Assembly (NCBI RefSeq): GCF_900115565.1
Contig: NZ_FOWW01000007.1
Coordinates: 124,001 to 188,000 of the forward strand
From: Amycolatopsis arida
GTDB taxonomy: Bacteria; Actinomycetota; Actinomycetes; Mycobacteriales; Pseudonocardiaceae
Direction: 5' to 3'
DNA length: 64,000 nucleotides
The notes below the pieces were generated by a model, which saw only the letters and a list, made by a program, of their open reading frames with translations, was not told the DNA's origin and did no database searches. Shown here piece after piece: positions 54,199 to 62,973 of the stretch; position 1 is the first letter of the stretch; each line of letters begins with the position of its first letter. The translations under genes and the position numbers were made by a program.

Positions 54199-54546
54199 GT
54201 GCCGGAGCCGGTTCTCGTGTCCATCGCGGCGGCGCTCGCCGGTCGCGCGGTCGGCAAGCTCTACCAGCTCGTCAGGGAGAAGTTCGCCGGCGACCCCGAC
54301 GCGACGGCGGCGCTGGAGGCCGCCGAGGGGGCGGCGGCCGACTCCTCCGAGGTCCGCGAGCTGAGCACGAAGCTCGACCGCGCCGCCACGACCGACCCCG
54401 AGTTCGCCGCGCGGCTGCGGGCCGAGTGGGAGCGGGTGAAGGTCGAGCAGCACGCCGCGGAGGGCGGGGTGACCAACCAGGTGTCCGGGCAGGTCAGTGG
54501 GCCGGTGGTACAGGCCCGCGACATTCAGGGCGGGATCAGGTTCTGA
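54199..54546 (+). CDS. Bell-like helical effector with C-terminal amyloid-signalling motif
   Basis: 115 aa from GTG 54199 (MPEPVLVSIAAALAGRAVGK). The first 85 residues are helical: a small hydrophobic first helix, LYQLVREKFAGDPDATAALE, and FAARLRAEWERVKVEQ, the layout of the Bell domain, a bacterial analogue of fungal HELL / four-helix pore formers. The last 24 residues (92-115) are TNQVSGQVSGPVVQA followed by RDIQGGIRF and share G-x-V-x-G-P-V-V-Q-A with the N-terminus of the NLR-like protein at 46931. Effector with C-terminal motif and sensor with N-terminal motif is the expected pairing for amyloid-triggered cell death. Confidence 0.72.
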   Translation: MPEPVLVSIAAALAGRAVGKLYQLVREKFAGDPDATAALEAAEGAAADSSEVRELSTKLDRAATTDPEFAARLRAEWERVKVEQHAAEGGVTNQVSGQVSGPVVQARDIQGGIRF

Positions 54547-54613
54547 TCCAGCGCCCGGCCGGGCGGCCCGCGAACCCCTGGGCGACCGGGCCGGCGCTGC
54601 GTACGCTGCTGGT

Positions 54614-54886
54614 ATGTGCCGGAACATCACCACGCTGCGGGGCCTCGAGCCCTCCGCCACGCCCGACGAGATCGAGGCGGCCGCGCGCCAGTACGTCCGA
54701 AAGATCAGCGGCGTCCAGTCGGTCTCGGAGAAGACCCGCGAGCCGTTCGAACGCGCGGTGGCCGAGGTAACCGCGGCGACCCGTAGGCTGCTCGCCGAGC
54801 TGCCGCCGCGCAAGCAGCCCCCGAAGACCGTGCCGCCGCTGCGCCGCCCCGAGGTCCAGGCCCGCCTGGCCGCCAAGTCGGGCTGA
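54614..54886 (+). CDS. DUF2277 family protein
   Basis: 90 aa from ATG 54614. MCRNITTLRGLEPSATPDEI and AARQYVRKISGVQSVSEKTR are the family signature; it ends in a basic Pro-rich tail. Function unknown. It is widespread in actinobacteria. Confidence 0.92.
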   Translation: MCRNITTLRGLEPSATPDEIEAAARQYVRKISGVQSVSEKTREPFERAVAEVTAATRRLLAELPPRKQPPKTVPPLRRPEVQARLAAKSG

Positions 54887-54949
54887 CGCCGGGGGAACGC
54901 GTTCGAATCCCGGCCGCTCGGATCGTGCCGACCAGGAGCGGCGAGCTGG

Positions 54950-55628
54950 TCAGCTCACGAAGCCGGGCGCTCCACAGCACTTCTTGTACTTGCGGCCCGA
55001 GCCGCACCAGCAGACCTCGTTCCGCCCGGGCGGCCACGGGCGGGCTGCTCCGAGACGAGCCCGCTCGGCCGCGAAACGCGCTCGGCTCGACGGTTCCCGC
55101 CGGCAGCGTCGCCCTGGTGTCGTCGGCCATCCGGTCCCAGTCGTCCGCGGGCTCCCCGAGCGCCGCCCGCACCCGGCGCCGCGCCGTGAACAAGCCCAGC
55201 AGCATCAGATCCCCGGCCAGGGCCGCGGTGTCGGGAGGATCGGCGGGATCGACGGCCAGCGCGATGCCGCGGTTGTACCACCGCAGCGCCGCAGCCGGGT
55301 CGTCGAGCACGCACTCGAACACCTCACCGGCGGACTCGTGAACGAGCGGGGCCGGGGTGGCCCGCCAGACCTCGTCCAGCAGCTCGAGCGCGCGCTCCCG
55401 GTCGCCTGTCTCGGCGAGGAACCCGGCATAGCAGACCTTGGTGACGTCGGCCTCGGGGCCGTACTCGGCGAGCACCCGCTCGTACAGCTCCCGGGCCCGC
55501 CGGTGGTCGCCCACCAGGTGCCAATAGCCGGCGGCCTCGGTGAGCAGCTCCGCCCGCTCGGCCGGCTCCCACTCGGCGGCCAGCTCACAGTCCCGGGCGA
55601 TCGACACGGCACGCATGTCCATCGGCAT
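54950..55628 (-). pseudogene. TPR protein with C-terminal SEC-C zinc motif, frame broken
   Basis: From ATG 55628 (55616 or 55622 also possible) the frame encodes TPR-type helices (EWEPAERAELLTEAAGYWHL, HRRARELYERVLAEYG, LDDPAAALRWYNRGIAL) up to DRMADDTRATLPAG near 55095. The SEC-C metal motif (EVCWCGSGRKYKKCCG) follows in a different frame, ending at TGA 54950. The region between is colinear, so one indel near 55085-55110 accounts for the break. SEC-C motifs bind zinc and occur in SecA and in stand-alone adaptors. Confidence 0.75.
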
Positions 55629-55713
55629 CACGCCAGCGCGGGATTCCCGGGTGTCCATCCACGTTCCCGAAGAGGTGGACGGCCTCGCCGGAAACCCAAC
55701 GGAGGCCCATGTG

Positions 55714-55798
55714 CGGAAGCGGAGGGATTTGAACCCCCGGTCCCTCGCGGGACGCTCGCTTTCAAGGCGAGTGCATTCGGCCGCTCTGCCACGCTTCC
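55714..55798 (-). tRNA. tRNA-Ser (anticodon UGA)
   Basis: 85 nt, class II with long variable arm. Acceptor GGAAGCG/CGCTTCC with discriminator G. Anticodon loop CTTGAAA gives TGA (plus strand 55762-55764). T-arm GGGTTCAAATCC. Confidence 0.95.
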
Positions 55799-55846
55799 CT
55801 CGTCTGCGAGGGTAGCGGCTGCCGGCGGGTGGGGAGCGAGGGGCGG

Positions 55847-56323
55847 TCAGTCGTCGATCTCCTGCAGGTGCGCCAGCACCCGGGAGAACACCTCGCCCAT
55901 CACCACCTGCTCGTCGTTGGACATCAGGTCGATCAGGTGCCGGCGCACCCCCTCCACGTGGGTCGGCGCGGCTCGCCGCAGCATGGCCAACCCCTTCTCG
56001 GTGATCTCCGCGACGACACCGCGCTTGTCCGCCGGGTCGCGCATCCGCCGCAGCAGGCCGTCCGCCTCCATGCGACCCACCTGGTGCGACAACCGGCTCT
56101 TCGTCGAGCCGAGCATGCTCGCCAGCTCCGTCATCCGCATCCGGTTGTCCGGGTTCATGGTGAGGCACACCAGCACCTCGTAGTCGGACAGCGACACGTC
56201 ATGGTCCTGCACCAGCTCCCGGTGCAGCCGATGACGCAGCATCAACGTCGAGACGACGTAGGACCGCCACGCACGCATCTCCGTATCGGACAGCCAGCGC
56301 ACATCGTCGCGAACGTCGTTCAT
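55847..56323 (-). CDS. MarR-family transcriptional regulator
   Basis: 158 aa from ATG 56323. Winged helix: LSDYEVLVCLTMNPDNRMRM, TELASMLGSTKSRLSHQVGR, wing RMRDPADKRGVVAEITEKGL. The C-terminal dimer helices follow. No divergent target gene is close; the upstream region is long and non-coding. Confidence 0.92.
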   Translation of the reverse strand: MNDVRDDVRWLSDTEMRAWRSYVVSTLMLRHRLHRELVQDHDVSLSDYEVLVCLTMNPDNRMRMTELASMLGSTKSRLSHQVGRMEADGLLRRMRDPADKRGVVAEITEKGLAMLRRAAPTHVEGVRRHLIDLMSNDEQVVMGEVFSRVLAHLQEIDD

Positions 56324-56997
56324 CACACGGAGACTAGGACCTTCCTCACCCGCGCGCCCCACCCATGCGGACATGATCGCAGCGTGTCGAGTCGGGCACA
56401 ATACGCAGTTGCCCCCGGAAGAGGGATAACGAAACGGTTGTGATCCGGCCACGACAAGCGCATTCTGGACCGTGACGGAGGGGCGGCCCGCACCGCGGTG
56501 CGGTACCCCGAGACGCACCGGTCCGGCCACCCCACCCGGGAAAGGGTCAGGTGATGCCGTGAGGAATGATCCCGTGCGGTTGACCGCCGGCTGTGGCCCC
56601 GCGGCTGAGGCGGCGTGACCCCGGCCCAGTCGCGATTGTGAACAGCCTTCGGGTTTCTGTAGCGCTCGACAACTGATCCGCGCAAGACGGCGTGCTCCCG
56701 GCCTGTTTCGGCGTGGCCTCCCGACCCCGTCGGCAGTGCTGAACGCCGGCCCGTTCGCGCGGTCGACCGCCCGTTACCAACAACGAACCACATGTGCTCC
56801 GCATGTGGTGCACAGTTGACACAACCTCGGTAGTCCTGGGTGCGGCCCCGACGCATGGGCCGCACCCAGGCTTTGCGTCAGGGGTGAGCCAACCCCCGGT
56901 CGCCCGGTTCCCCGCTCGTCCGGCCGGCCCACCCGGCGCCGGATATTCTCGGCGTGATCCCGATTGGTACGGATTCCAGGACGGTGAGGGAACTCCG
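56324..56997. other. long intergenic region, possible non-coding RNA
   Basis: No frame with coding character. It contains ACCACATG/CATGTGGT (8-bp hairpin about 56788-56811), a perfect TTGACA (56816-56821) without a matching -10, and the 14-bp hairpin at 56835-56870. Close to 56950, TATTCT may be the -10 of the metallopeptidase gene. Confidence 0.4.
56835..56870 (+). terminator. strong orphan hairpin (14-bp perfect stem)
   Basis: CCTGGGTGCGGCCC pairs perfectly with GGGCCGCACCCAGG (56835-56848, 56857-56870) around an 8-nt loop, followed by CTTTG. No protein gene ends here on either strand, so it may end a small RNA or be a leader structure of the downstream gene. Confidence 0.55.
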
Positions 56998-57912
56998 GTG
57001 AGGTTCAACGAAGGCGCCGGGCTGGACGTCTCCGAGGTGCAGGACCTGCGCGGCAGCGGCGGCGGGATCGGCGGCCGCATCGCACTGGGCGGCGGCGGGG
57101 TGAGCCTCGTCGGCCTGGTGCTCTACTTCCTGCTCGCCCAGTTCGGCGGGATCGACGGCCCGGCCGCCACCGGGCTCGGCGACGTCCGCGCGGGCGAGGC
57201 CGTCGACAACGGTTCGCTCGCCCAGGAGTGCCGCACCGGCGCCGACGCCAACCGCAACCGCGACTGCGCCGTCGTCGCCACGATCAACTCGATCCAGGAC
57301 TTCTGGACCGACCAGTTCGCCCGGTCCGGCCAGACCTACCGCAAGGCCACCACGAACTTCTTCACCGGCGGCGTGCGCACCGCGTGCGGCAGCGCCACCT
57401 CCGCCGTCGGCCCGTTCTACTGCCCCGCCGACGCCGAGGTCTACATCGACCTCACGTTCTTCGACGAGCTGCGGCAACGCTTCGGCGCCGGGGGTGGCCC
57501 GTTCGCCGAGGCGTACGTCCTCGCCCACGAGTACGGCCACCACGTGCAGAATTTGCTCGGCACCTCCGACCGGGTACGCGGCGACAGCAGCGGCCCGCGG
57601 TCCGCGGCGGTGCGGCTGGAGCTGCAGGCCGACTGCTACGCGGGTGTCTGGGCCAACCACGCCACCACGACACCCACGGAGAACGGCCGGCCGCTGATCA
57701 CCGAGATCACCCAGGAGGACATCGCCAGCGCGCTGGACACCGCGAGCCGCATCGGCGACGACTACATCCAGCGCGAGCTGGGCAGTGGCCGGGTCGACGA
57801 GTCCACCTTCACCCATGGAACCTCGGCGCAGCGGGAGAAGTGGTTCACCACCGGGCTGACCACCGGTGACCCCGCCCGGTGCGACACCTTCGGCGCCCGC
57901 GACCTCGGCTGA
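56998..57912 (+). CDS. membrane-anchored neutral zinc metallopeptidase (YpfJ family)
   Basis: 304 aa from GTG 56998. Gly-rich N-terminus and one membrane helix (GVSLVGLVLYFLLAQFGG). The YpfJ/DUF4157-like catalytic part has ECRTGADANRNRDCAVVATI, CPADAEVYIDLTFFDELRQR, zinc motif LAHEYGHHVQ and the third ligand region RLELQADCYAGVWA. Substrate unknown. Confidence 0.92.
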   Translation: MRFNEGAGLDVSEVQDLRGSGGGIGGRIALGGGGVSLVGLVLYFLLAQFGGIDGPAATGLGDVRAGEAVDNGSLAQECRTGADANRNRDCAVVATINSIQDFWTDQFARSGQTYRKATTNFFTGGVRTACGSATSAVGPFYCPADAEVYIDLTFFDELRQRFGAGGGPFAEAYVLAHEYGHHVQNLLGTSDRVRGDSSGPRSAAVRLELQADCYAGVWANHATTTPTENGRPLITEITQEDIASALDTASRIGDDYIQRELGSGRVDESTFTHGTSAQREKWFTTGLTTGDPARCDTFGARDLG

Positions 57913-58082
57913 CCACGAGCTCCACGACGAAAGCCCCGCCCGGCGGGCGCAGGCGAGCCCGCGCGAACGTGGAGACCGAGCGACCCGACGTAGAACTCGC
58001 CGTCCCGACATGGATCTCACCGGTACACGGCGAGTGGCCCGCCACCGGTGCCGGTGACGGGCCACTCGCGCTCGGGTGCGGA

Positions 58083-59615
58083 TCAGCTCGCCAGGGCGTG
58101 CTCGTCCGCGTGCGCCGCCATCATGCGCTGCTGGCTCGCGCGCTGCTTGGCGGTCTCCTTCTTGTTCTTCGCCGCCATCGGCGCCACGCCGTTGACCTCC
58201 TCGGTGCTGATCCCGTACGAGGCGATCACCCAGGCCGCGGCGTCGGCGTTGCGGTCCAGCGCGGTCCGGTCGACGTTGCCGAGGTTGTCGCACTCCTGGT
58301 GGTAGCACGGGTCGTAGGCGATTCCGGCCCGGCCGCCCCACTTCGCGGCCTGCGCCTCGGTCTTGACCTGCTCAGCGCCGGTGAACAGGCCACCGGACGG
58401 GATGCCAACCGCGATGAACGGCCCGTAGTCGGACCGACCGGTGAAGTCGGTGCCCTCGGTCGGCACGCCGATGCTCTCGATGTACTCGGCGAACCGCTGC
58501 TCGATCTGGCCGGAGCCGTAGGGGCCGGGGCCGGCGCCCACGCCGTCGGAGTTGTCACCGTCGTAGACGAAGTACCCCGCGTTCGGCGAGCCGATCATGT
58601 CGAAGTTCAGGTACATCGAGATGTCCAGCTGGCGCTCGAAGCTGAGCTGGTCCACGTAGTACTCCGAGCCGACGAGGCCGAACTCCTCGGCGCTCCACCA
58701 GGCGAAGCGCACCGCGTTGTTCACCTTCGGGCTGCCGCCGAGCCGCAGCGCGGTCTCCAGCAGCGCGGCCGAGCCGGTGCCGTTGTCGTTGATGCCCGCG
58801 CCGTGCGTGACGCTGTCCAGGTGCGCACCGGCCATCACCACGTTGTCCTTGCGGCCGGTCTTGGTCTCGGCGATGACGTTGTACGTCGTGCGCTCCTCCT
58901 GCAGCGCGCGCAGCTCGAGCGTCGTGCTGGCGCCGTCCTTGTCGAGCAGCGCCTGGCCGGCCTCCTGGCTGATCCCGCCGGTGGGGATGCGGCCGGCGGA
59001 CGGGTCGCCGAGCGTGCCGTTGATGTCGCCGGGCACGTTGTTGTAGACGATCGCGCCGACCGCGCCGGCGTCGGCGGCGGAGGCCTGCTTCTGGGCGAAC
59101 GTGCAGGCGCCGCGCTTGATCAGGGCGATCTTGCCGGTCACGTCGCCGTAGTCACCGACCTCGCAGCCCGGGGTGTCGTCCGGTGGGATGACCGCGAGCG
59201 GCGCGGTGATGCCGCCCACCGGGGTGGACGGGCTGTAGCTCATGATCAGGATCGGCACGCTCTCGCCGGCCACGGTCAGCTTCTCGGCGAGGGTCTCGCT
59301 GTAGGTGAACGGGAACTCCTGGCGGGTCACCTCGTAGCCGGCGGCCTCGAGCTTGCCGGCGATGTACTCCGCCGAACGGCGGTGTCCCTCGGTGCTGGCC
59401 GCGCGGTTGCCGGAGGTGCTGTCGGAGATGCGCTGGAACGCGATGAGGTGCCGGTTGATGTTGGCCACGTTCACCTTCCGCACCAGCTGTTTGGCCAGTG
59501 CGGGCCCCGGTGGTGCCGCCGACTGGTCAGCCGCGGCCGGGGTCGTGGTGAGCGCCAGACCCACGCATGCGCCGATCGCGACGGCAGGCGCGAGCTTTTT
59601 CCTGACGGATGACAT
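58083..59615 (-). CDS. secreted M28 aminopeptidase with PA domain
   Basis: 510 aa with Sec signal peptide (KKLAPAVAIGACVGLALTTT, cleavage near ADQ). The PA insert includes GKIALIKRGACTFAQKQASA. Two-zinc M28 ligands are AGAHLDSV (His, Asp), GINDNGTGSA (Asp), WSAEEFGLVG (Glu), NFDMIG (Asp) and CYHQECD (His). It resembles Streptomyces griseus-type aminopeptidases with a long Lys/Gln-rich tail. It probably trims extracellular peptides. Confidence 0.94.
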   Translation of the reverse strand: MSSVRKKLAPAVAIGACVGLALTTTPAAADQSAAPPGPALAKQLVRKVNVANINRHLIAFQRISDSTSGNRAASTEGHRRSAEYIAGKLEAAGYEVTRQEFPFTYSETLAEKLTVAGESVPILIMSYSPSTPVGGITAPLAVIPPDDTPGCEVGDYGDVTGKIALIKRGACTFAQKQASAADAGAVGAIVYNNVPGDINGTLGDPSAGRIPTGGISQEAGQALLDKDGASTTLELRALQEERTTYNVIAETKTGRKDNVVMAGAHLDSVTHGAGINDNGTGSAALLETALRLGGSPKVNNAVRFAWWSAEEFGLVGSEYYVDQLSFERQLDISMYLNFDMIGSPNAGYFVYDGDNSDGVGAGPGPYGSGQIEQRFAEYIESIGVPTEGTDFTGRSDYGPFIAVGIPSGGLFTGAEQVKTEAQAAKWGGRAGIAYDPCYHQECDNLGNVDRTALDRNADAAAWVIASYGISTEEVNGVAPMAAKNKKETAKQRASQQRMMAAHADEHALAS

Positions 59616-59727
59616 AGATGCCTTCCCCTTCGTGCAGGATGCGGTTCCGGTGCCGGCACCACCCCGACACGGTGCGTGGCAGCCGATAGCCGATCACCTT
59701 CGTTCGTTTCACCCAGAAGGTCAAGGG

Positions 59728-60390
59728 TCAACTGGCGGTATTGCTCCCTGTGAGCAGCGGCAGGCATCCGTTCAGTCCCTCGACCCGCAGCCGCCAGCCC
59801 GGACGGTGCGCCGCGAACCGCTCCGGGGTCAGCACCAACCGGTGCTCCGTCGCCGGCAATCCTTTTCTGGCGATCCGGTTCGTGCCGTCCCGCTGATAGC
59901 CGAGTTGCTCGCTGACCCGGAGCGACGCGACATTGTCGGAAAATGCCCCAGATCTCGCTTCGGTCGCATTCAGGTAATCAAATGCCAACATCAGCACCGC
60001 GGCCCGCATCTCCGTGCCGATCCCCTGCCCCTGATGCTGCCGCCCGAGCCAGGAACCGGTGTGCACGCACCGGGTGACCCGGAAGTCCTTGGCGCCGAGC
60101 CCCTGGGTGCCCACCACCCGCCCGTCGAGCCGGACCAGGAAGTTGAGGTTCCACCCGTCCGGCCCCAGCTCGGCCCGGATCCGCCAGTGGTACTGGAGCA
60201 GGGTGCGGCCGAGCTCCTCGAGCGGCGCGTCGGTCCACGGCACGACGAACGGCATCACCTCCGGCGGGTGGATGCCGCGGTGCGCCTCCTCGGCCAGCTC
60301 CAGCAGGCCGGCGTCGTCGTCCGGCCGCAGCTCCAGCCGGGGCGTGCGCAGGACCAGGTGCCGTGGTGGCCACGGCTCGGGGATCTCCAT
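59728..60390 (-). CDS. GNAT-family N-acetyltransferase
   Basis: 220 aa from ATG 60390. RimJ/RimL-like: LRTPRLELRPDDDAGLLEL, WNLNFLVRLDGRVVGTQGLG, acetyl-CoA loop TGSWLGRQHQGQGIGTEMRA and SDNVASLRVSEQLGYQRDG. Acts on protein N-termini or small amines; target unknown. Confidence 0.9.
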   Translation of the reverse strand: MEIPEPWPPRHLVLRTPRLELRPDDDAGLLELAEEAHRGIHPPEVMPFVVPWTDAPLEELGRTLLQYHWRIRAELGPDGWNLNFLVRLDGRVVGTQGLGAKDFRVTRCVHTGSWLGRQHQGQGIGTEMRAAVLMLAFDYLNATEARSGAFSDNVASLRVSEQLGYQRDGTNRIARKGLPATEHRLVLTPERFAAHRPGWRLRVEGLNGCLPLLTGSNTAS

Positions 60391-60455
60391 GGCCCGATGC
60401 TGGAGGCCGTCACCTGGGCCGGCAATCGGATTTCGCCGGGGCTACAGTCGGGCCC

Positions 60456-61430
60456 ATGCGAGCGATCATGATCCGCGAGCCGGGCGGGCCCGAGGTGCTG
60501 GAGTGGACCGAGGTGCCCGACCCCGCGCCCGGTCCGGGCGAGGTGCTCGTCGAGGTCGCGGCGAGCGCGGTGAACCGGGCCGACCTGCTGCAGCGCCAGG
60601 GCCGCTACCCGCCGCCGAAGGGCGCCAGCGAGATCCCCGGCCTCGAGTGCGCCGGCACCGTCGCCGAGCTCGGTGCGGGGGTCGAGGGCTGGTCGGTGGG
60701 CGACGAGGTGTGTGCCCTGCTCTCCGGCGGCGGCTACGCCGAGCGGGTCGCCGTGCCGGCCGGCCAGCTCCTGCCGGTGCCCGCCGAGGTCGAGCCGGTC
60801 ACCGCCGCCGGGCTGCCGGAGGTGGCGTGCACCGTCTGGTCCAACGTCGTACAGCTCGCCCACCTGGCCGAGGGCGAGGTGCTGCTGGTGCACGGCGGGG
60901 CCGGCGGCATCGGCACGCACGCCATCCAGGTCGGCAAGGCCCTGGGCGCGACCGTCGCGGTGACCGCGGGCTCGGCCGAGCGGCTGGAGCGTTGCCGCCA
61001 ACTCGGCGCCGACATCACGATCAACTACCGTGAGCAGGACTTCGTCGCCGAGCTGCGCCGGCACACCCGCGGCGCCGACGTCATCCTGGACAACATGGGC
61101 GCGGCGTACCTCGGCCGGAACGTGGACGCGCTGGCCACCGGGGGCCGGCTGGTGATCATCGGAATGCAGGGCGGCGTCAAGGGCGAGCTGAACATCGGCG
61201 CGCTGCTGGCCAAGCGGGCCAGCGTGGCCGCGACCGGGCTGCGTGGCCGGCCGATCGAGGAGAAGGCCGAGATCGTCGCCGCCGTGCGCGAGCACCTGTG
61301 GCCACTGGTCGAGCGGGGCTCGGTGCGGCCGGTGGTGGACCAGGTGGTGCCGATGGTTGACGCGGCGAGAGCGCACCGCGCGCTGGAGGACGGCGGGATC
61401 TTCGGCAAGGTCCTGCTCACCCGGTCGTGA
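60456..61430 (+). CDS. NAD(P)H:quinone oxidoreductase (zeta-crystallin-like MDR)
   Basis: 324 aa from ATG 60456. MRAIMIREPGGPEVLEWTEV, the GroES-like fold without structural zinc Cys, and NADPH-binding VHGGAGGIGTHAIQVGKALG followed by QLGADITINYREQDF. It corresponds in position to Rv3777 of M. tuberculosis. Reduces quinones or enones by one-electron or hydride transfer. Confidence 0.92.
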   Translation: MRAIMIREPGGPEVLEWTEVPDPAPGPGEVLVEVAASAVNRADLLQRQGRYPPPKGASEIPGLECAGTVAELGAGVEGWSVGDEVCALLSGGGYAERVAVPAGQLLPVPAEVEPVTAAGLPEVACTVWSNVVQLAHLAEGEVLLVHGGAGGIGTHAIQVGKALGATVAVTAGSAERLERCRQLGADITINYREQDFVAELRRHTRGADVILDNMGAAYLGRNVDALATGGRLVIIGMQGGVKGELNIGALLAKRASVAATGLRGRPIEEKAEIVAAVREHLWPLVERGSVRPVVDQVVPMVDAARAHRALEDGGIFGKVLLTRS

Positions 61431-61442
61431 CGGCGGTGCGTT

Positions 61443-61598
61443 CTGGGCCGCACTCCTCCCGCCTCCGCTCCTCCCTCGCCGGCGCTCGGTCGATGCTCGG
61501 CAGTCGTCGCGCGACCGTGATCCTGGGCCGCACTCCTCCTGCCTCCGCTCCTCCCTCGCTGGCGCTCGGTCGATGCTCGGCAGTCGTCGCGCGACCGT
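61443..61598. repeat. 80-bp direct tandem repeat between converging genes
   Basis: Unit 1 (61443-61522) and unit 2 (61523-61598) begin CTGGGCCGCACTCCTCC and end GTCGTCGCGCGACCGT, with two mismatches. Each unit has CGGTCG/CGACCG arms that can form a hairpin. The second copy touches the stop codon of the desulfurase-like gene. It may act as a paired bidirectional terminator or be a young duplication. Confidence 0.85.
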
Positions 61599-62797
61599 CA
61601 GCGCAGCTCCTCCAGGACCCGGACGAGCTGGCTGACCTCGAACACGTTGGAGTAGTGCGCCAGCCCGATTCGCACGGCGCCGCCGACCTCGCCGACGCCG
61701 AGCGCGGCGAACACGCCGCTGGTGCCGTCGTCGGCGAAGGCGCACAACCCCTGCGACGCCAGGTACTCGGCGACCTCGGGCGCCTTGCGGCCGGCGACGG
61801 CGAAGGCCAGCGCGGGGATCCGGCGCATCGCGTCGCCGATGACCATGACGTGCCGCAGCGCGCGCAACTCGGTGGACAGCTGCGCCAGCAGCCCGGCGTG
61901 GTAGGACTTCGCCGAGCCGAGCGAGGTGACCAGCCGCTCCCTGCGGGTGCCGGTGGCGTCGTCGTCCAGCCCGGCCAGGTAGTCGATCGAGGCGACCAGC
62001 CCGGCGAGCAGCGGGTAGGCGTGCGGGCCGAGCTCGAGCCGTGCCGGGCCGCGGGCGGTGGCCTCCAGCGACACCGACGGCAGCCGCTCGAGCATCTCCG
62101 GGTCGCGGAACACCAGCGCGCCGACCGCGGGGCCGCCCCAGGCCATCGCGGACACCACGATCACGTCGGCGCCGAGCGCGGGCAGGTCGAGCGGCACGAA
62201 CGGGGCCGCGTAGGTGGCATCCACCACGACGAACGCGCCGACCCGCTTGGCCAACTCGACGACCGTGGGCACGTCCGGCCGGGTGCCGACCGCGCCGGAC
62301 GCCGAGGTGATCGCCACCGCCTTGGTCCGCGCGGTCACCAGCGTCTCGTACTGCCACGCCGGAAGCTCGCAGGTCTCGATGTCGATCTCGCCCCAGCGGA
62401 CCACACCGCCCACCCGCTTCGCGACCTGCTGCCACGGGGCCAGGTTGGCCTCGTCGTCCAGCCGGGACACCACGACCTCGTCGCCGATCGTCCACCGCTC
62501 GGACAGCACGTCGGCGAGGCGGCGCAACAGCACCGACGCGCTCGGCCCGAGGACGACGCCGGCGGGGTCGCCACCGACCAGGTCGGCCACCGCGCGCCTG
62601 GCCGCCGCCACGATGCTCTCCGCCCGCTGGGAGGCCGGAAACGCCCCGCCGGGTCCGGAGACCGGGGCGCGCATCGCCGTGGACACGGCCGAGGCGACCT
62701 GCTCGGGCACCAGCATTCCGCCGGCACCGTCGAAGTGAATCCAGCCGTCACCCAGCGCAGGGAACAACCCACGTATCCGAGCGACGTCGAACGCCAT
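61598..62797 (-). CDS. cysteine desulfurase-like protein without PLP lysine (Rv3778c-like)
   Basis: 399 aa from ATG 62797 (MAFDVARIRGLFPALGDGWI). Fold-type I aminotransferase class V pattern: HFDGAGGMLVPEQV, DDEANLAPWQQVAKRVGG, VVVDATYAAPFVPLDL. The cofactor motif, normally S-x-H-K-x-x-G-P, reads SAMAWGGPAVG: His218 is Met and Lys219 is Ala. Without the Schiff-base lysine it should not be a desulfurase. It occupies the same place beside Bpa as Rv3778c, so it may serve a proteasome- or structure-related role. Confidence 0.85.
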   Translation of the reverse strand: MAFDVARIRGLFPALGDGWIHFDGAGGMLVPEQVASAVSTAMRAPVSGPGGAFPASQRAESIVAAARRAVADLVGGDPAGVVLGPSASVLLRRLADVLSERWTIGDEVVVSRLDDEANLAPWQQVAKRVGGVVRWGEIDIETCELPAWQYETLVTARTKAVAITSASGAVGTRPDVPTVVELAKRVGAFVVVDATYAAPFVPLDLPALGADVIVVSAMAWGGPAVGALVFRDPEMLERLPSVSLEATARGPARLELGPHAYPLLAGLVASIDYLAGLDDDATGTRRERLVTSLGSAKSYHAGLLAQLSTELRALRHVMVIGDAMRRIPALAFAVAGRKAPEVAEYLASQGLCAFADDGTSGVFAALGVGEVGGAVRIGLAHYSNVFEVSQLVRVLEELR

Positions 62798-62973
62798 GGA
62801 GGACACCGTACGTAGGTGCCGGTCAGCGCGCCTTCCCGGGGTTGGCCTGGTGAACACGGCCAGCTACGGTCCCGGCTACGGTACGAGACGACCCCCAGGT
62901 TGCCCGCCTGGGACCACCGGGTAACCCGTGTGCGGCACGTGCCACCGGACGCGCCCGGCGAGCGTAGAGCAGG

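Noticed and set aside
61443..61598. CRISPR array
   Set aside because: Two head-to-tail 80-bp units with no spacers and no cas gene.
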